NCBI GenBank assembly: GCA_002841975.1
Contig: PHBQ01000012.1
Span: 1-45,424 of the forward strand
Direction: 5' to 3'
From: Candidatus Cloacimonetes bacterium HGW-Cloacimonetes-1
GTDB taxonomy: Bacteria > Cloacimonadota > Cloacimonadia > Cloacimonadales > Cloacimonadaceae
Length of the DNA stretch: 45,424 nucleotides
This document shows, piece by piece, positions 43,287 through 45,424 of this stretch. The stretch's first letter is position 1, and each line of letters begins with the position of its first letter. The notes beneath the pieces were generated by a model. That model saw only the letters and a program-made list of their open reading frames with translations, was not told the origin of the DNA and made no database searches. The position numbers and the translations under genes were made by a program.

Positions 43287-44144
43287 ATGAAACTGAGATT
43301 TGTACTGCTCTTAGCCTTGATTGTGTTTATGCTGATGGCATGGTCTTTTATCAAATATGAATTTGAGTCCCAGGCAAAAGCCAAGCTTGAGGAACTCTCC
43401 GCCCTCCCGATTCACGTCTATTTTGTCGATAGTACGATGGTCTCAATTGTCACAGAAGCCATTCAAAAGGAGCCTGCCATCCTCTCTATCGAGCATGAAA
43501 AGGGAATAGATGCAGCCCGTAAGACTGTGGCTGATTTTGATCTCCCGGTTGCCGATGCACAGCTGGAAGACTTCCAGATCCCGGACATCCTGACTATACG
43601 CCTCAAAGCTGACTACAAAAGCGTTAAGGCAAGATCTGCCATTGTAAGTGCCATCAAGAAATACATCAATGAAAGTGATGTCGACGACCAGCATCTGGCT
43701 TGGGATAAAGCGGTGAAAGAGCTCAATACCACATCTACAACGGCCTTGCACCTGGACATCATGTTTGCCATCCTGACTCTGATCATTTTTATTTTGGGAC
43801 GTTTGCATGGAGAGCTGAAGTTTCTCCTCAACAAAAGGCTGGGGACGATCTCGATGGTGGACCAGCTGGTTTACAAACACCATTTGACACCTCATGCTTT
43901 GTCACTCCTGCTGGGGCCATCTGCAGCTATAGCCCTAGGGTATTATCTGCTCAAAACTATGGACGTCATTACCGTATCTTTACCATACTATTTCTTTATC
44001 TTGCAGATAGCAGTGCTGGTGACAGGCACAGTGACGACAATATGGATAATCAATAACTACTTCCAGCAGGCGATCTTACAGGAAGATGACTACGGTATAT
44101 TGAAGCCTAAAGAGGATGTAGCGGATGAATCGGAACGTTCCTAA
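43287..44144 (+). CDS. FtsX-like membrane protein
   Basis: 285 residues. One N-terminal membrane segment (about 4-22), an extracytoplasmic domain (about 25-150) starting IHVYFVDSTMVSIVTEAIQ, then three membrane segments (about 155-170, 208-225, 230-252). This 1+3 arrangement and the strand pattern (IHVYF, ILSIE, PDILTIRL) match FtsX, which with the ATPase FtsE controls cell-wall hydrolases at division. Sequence similarity is weak and no ftsE is adjacent. It overlaps pgsA by 20 nt. Confidence 0.6.
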   Translation: MKLRFVLLLALIVFMLMAWSFIKYEFESQAKAKLEELSALPIHVYFVDSTMVSIVTEAIQKEPAILSIEHEKGIDAARKTVADFDLPVADAQLEDFQIPDILTIRLKADYKSVKARSAIVSAIKKYINESDVDDQHLAWDKAVKELNTTSTTALHLDIMFAILTLIIFILGRLHGELKFLLNKRLGTISMVDQLVYKHHLTPHALSLLLGPSAAIALGYYLLKTMDVITVSLPYYFFILQIAVLVTGTVTTIWIINNYFQQAILQEDDYGILKPKEDVADESERS

Positions 44145-44682
44145 CCTGTTAACCGGATTTCGGGTCGTCTTAGTATTCCCTTTTGGGTATCTGTTGTTCC
44201 AAGCACAGAGCAGTTTGGGGATCTATCTTGCTCTCTTGCTGTTTTCGGTAGCTGCTTTTACAGATTTCCTGGACGGATACCTGGCTCGTAAGCACAAGAT
44301 CGTATCAAACTTTGGCAAGATTATGGATCCTCTTGCGGACAAGATAATAGTGCTGGCGGCTTTAGCAGGACTCACTCTACAAGCGCCATTCCACTTACCA
44401 AAGGCCATATTTTTCATTATCCTAATCCGAGAAACAGTGATCACAATCATGCGCGAGATCTACAAGAAGAAAGATATCATTGTCCCAGCAGACAAATTGG
44501 GAAAGATCAAGACTGTGATGCAGATGACGGGTATCATCGCTGCACTATACCTGTGGGCCAGCCAAGATCCTCTGATACATACTGCCCGAACGATTGTCGT
44601 ATATTGGTTTTGGATCGTGGCATTGATCACTCTTTATAGCGGGATCAATTATATCGTTCCTCGTAAACATAACTCTCTTTAA
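44125..44682 (+). CDS. pgsA: CDP-diacylglycerol-glycerol-3-phosphate 3-phosphatidyltransferase
   Basis: 185 residues, the usual length, with several membrane helices. It makes phosphatidylglycerol phosphate. The CDP-alcohol phosphotransferase motif is complete: FTDFLDGYLARK followed by FGKIMDPLADK (D-G-x2-A-R-x8-G-x3-D-x3-D). The N-terminus MNRNVPNLLTGFRV is typical of PgsA. The start lies inside the FtsX-like gene, suggesting coupling of phospholipid and division functions. Confidence 0.93.
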   Translation: MNRNVPNLLTGFRVVLVFPFGYLLFQAQSSLGIYLALLLFSVAAFTDFLDGYLARKHKIVSNFGKIMDPLADKIIVLAALAGLTLQAPFHLPKAIFFIILIRETVITIMREIYKKKDIIVPADKLGKIKTVMQMTGIIAALYLWASQDPLIHTARTIVVYWFWIVALITLYSGINYIVPRKHNSL

Positions 44683-44693
44683 GGGAGGAGATT

Positions 44694-45424
44694 ATGCCCA
44701 GATTAGTGTTTTTGATAATGGTGACAATGCTGATATTGACAGCATGTGGCAACGCCGATAAGGCAAGTGACAGATTTGAAAAGTACGACAGCATCATAGA
44801 TAATGCCAAGCCCATCGCTTTTGGTGAGGATGAATTGATCTATGTGTTTTGTGACGACAAAAACTGGGAAACTCTCGAAGAGCTGATGCTCAGCGTTATC
44901 GAGCGGGATATCTTTTTGGTGTACAACGAGAAATACTTCCAATTGGAGCGCGTCTCTATCAAAGATGTCGAGCAGTACACCAAATACAAAAACCTGATGT
45001 TTATCGGCGATCTGGAGAGCAGGGGCAAGGTCTCTGAATACATGAAAACCTCTCTGGATCCCACATATCTGGAGCGCGTCAAGCAGAGTGGGGGAGACCT
45101 CTTTGTCTCGAAGAACCATTGGGTGCGAGATCAGTTGGTGCTGTATCTCCTGGCCACTGATGCCGACAAATTACCCCAAATCAGCGCATTGCAATCCAAC
45201 CAGATATTCTCATTACTCCTCAAACGCTATACCGAGCGTTTAGCTTTACATGCATATCTGACCAAGATCATCCCCGACACATTTTTTGCAGACTTTCCCT
45301 TCAGCCTCAAGCTCCCGGAGACATATCGCCTGTTCTCAAATGATAAACAAGGCAGATTCCTCTCCTTTTTGTATCGTGCCAAAATGCAAAACACCGAGAT
45401 TCCGGACAAGTATATCTCTGTGTA
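44694..45424 (+). CDS. lipoprotein, DUF4837-like (partial, runs off the window)
   Basis: At least 243 residues; no stop before the window end. GGGAGGAG precedes ATG 44694, 11 nt after pgsA. The signal MPRLVFLIMVTMLILTACG has the lipobox LTAC, so the protein should be acylated at C18. The following sequence, with ELIYVFCDDKNWETLEELM and KNLMFIGDLES, resembles DUF4837 lipoproteins of Bacteroidetes-type bacteria, whose function is unknown. The family call is from memory of the pattern and is tentative; the lipoprotein call is solid. Confidence 0.7.
   Translation, partial: MPRLVFLIMVTMLILTACGNADKASDRFEKYDSIIDNAKPIAFGEDELIYVFCDDKNWETLEELMLSVIERDIFLVYNEKYFQLERVSIKDVEQYTKYKNLMFIGDLESRGKVSEYMKTSLDPTYLERVKQSGGDLFVSKNHWVRDQLVLYLLATDADKLPQISALQSNQIFSLLLKRYTERLALHAYLTKIIPDTFFADFPFSLKLPETYRLFSNDKQGRFLSFLYRAKMQNTEIPDKYISV

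Overview
The window looks like a chromosomal segment from an uncultured, diderm, FCB-type bacterium; Candidatus Cloacimonadota (WWE1) is my best guess. This is inferred from gene content, not a database match: outer-membrane beta-barrel and lipoprotein genes, a large secreted protein combining lamin-tail, chitobiase-like and repeated beta-sandwich modules, a tricorn protease, a fused formiminotransferase-cyclodeaminase, and a DUF4837-like lipoprotein. No rRNA or tRNA gene was recognised.

Region 1 (1-5000) is accessory. It holds the start of a leftward gene cut by the window edge, a mirrored array of 11-bp units (112-200), and a solitary 1000-residue restriction-modification enzyme that fuses a nuclease, an N6-adenine methylase and a specificity domain (392-3394). 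The recognition segment of that gene has Arg codon use very unlike its flanks. About 1.6 kb without a convincing gene follows, packed with direct repeats and perfect small hairpins. Some are duplicated, one pair shows a compensatory base change, and one block has an inverted diverged copy near 23.4 kb.

Region 2 (5004-19749) is the merged S10-spc-alpha ribosomal operon: rpsJ-rplCDWB-rpsS-rplV-rpsC-rplP-rpmC-rpsQ-rplNXE-rpsN-rpsH-rplFR-rpsE-rpmD-rplO-secY-map-infA-rpmJ-rpsM-rpsK-rpsD-rpoA-rplQ, ending in a strong terminator. Gene order is classical except that adk is missing between secY and map. Five genes here start with TTG and two with GTG. A leader of about 240 nt with six consecutive hairpins precedes rpsJ; it also carries a 61-codon ORF with a very good ribosome binding site that overlaps the rpsJ start.

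Region 3 (19750-28000) encodes envelope proteins leftward: a surface lipoprotein with a single-base frameshift, an outer-membrane beta-barrel protein overlapping its stop, and a 1391-residue modular secreted protein. Dispersed intergenic repeats lie between them.

Region 4 (28250-34094) is a rightward housekeeping run: rpmE, a DUF1385 membrane protein, prfA, a CorC/HlyC-type membrane protein, ftcD and aroK. Most are joined by ATGA overlaps or direct abutment. Region 5 (34293-37546) is a leftward tricorn protease. Region 6 (37830-45424) is rightward: a small secreted protein, an M23 peptidase, thiamine pyrophosphokinase, then xseB, ispA, dut, nadA, a TrmN6-like methyltransferase, an FtsX-like membrane protein, pgsA and a truncated lipoprotein. 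A perfect TTGACA/TATAAT promoter sits just before xseB.

The most unusual items are the 11-bp mirrored array beside the restriction gene, the mosaic recognition domain of that gene, the structured rpsJ leader, the hairpin-rich repeat island and the frameshifted lipoprotein.
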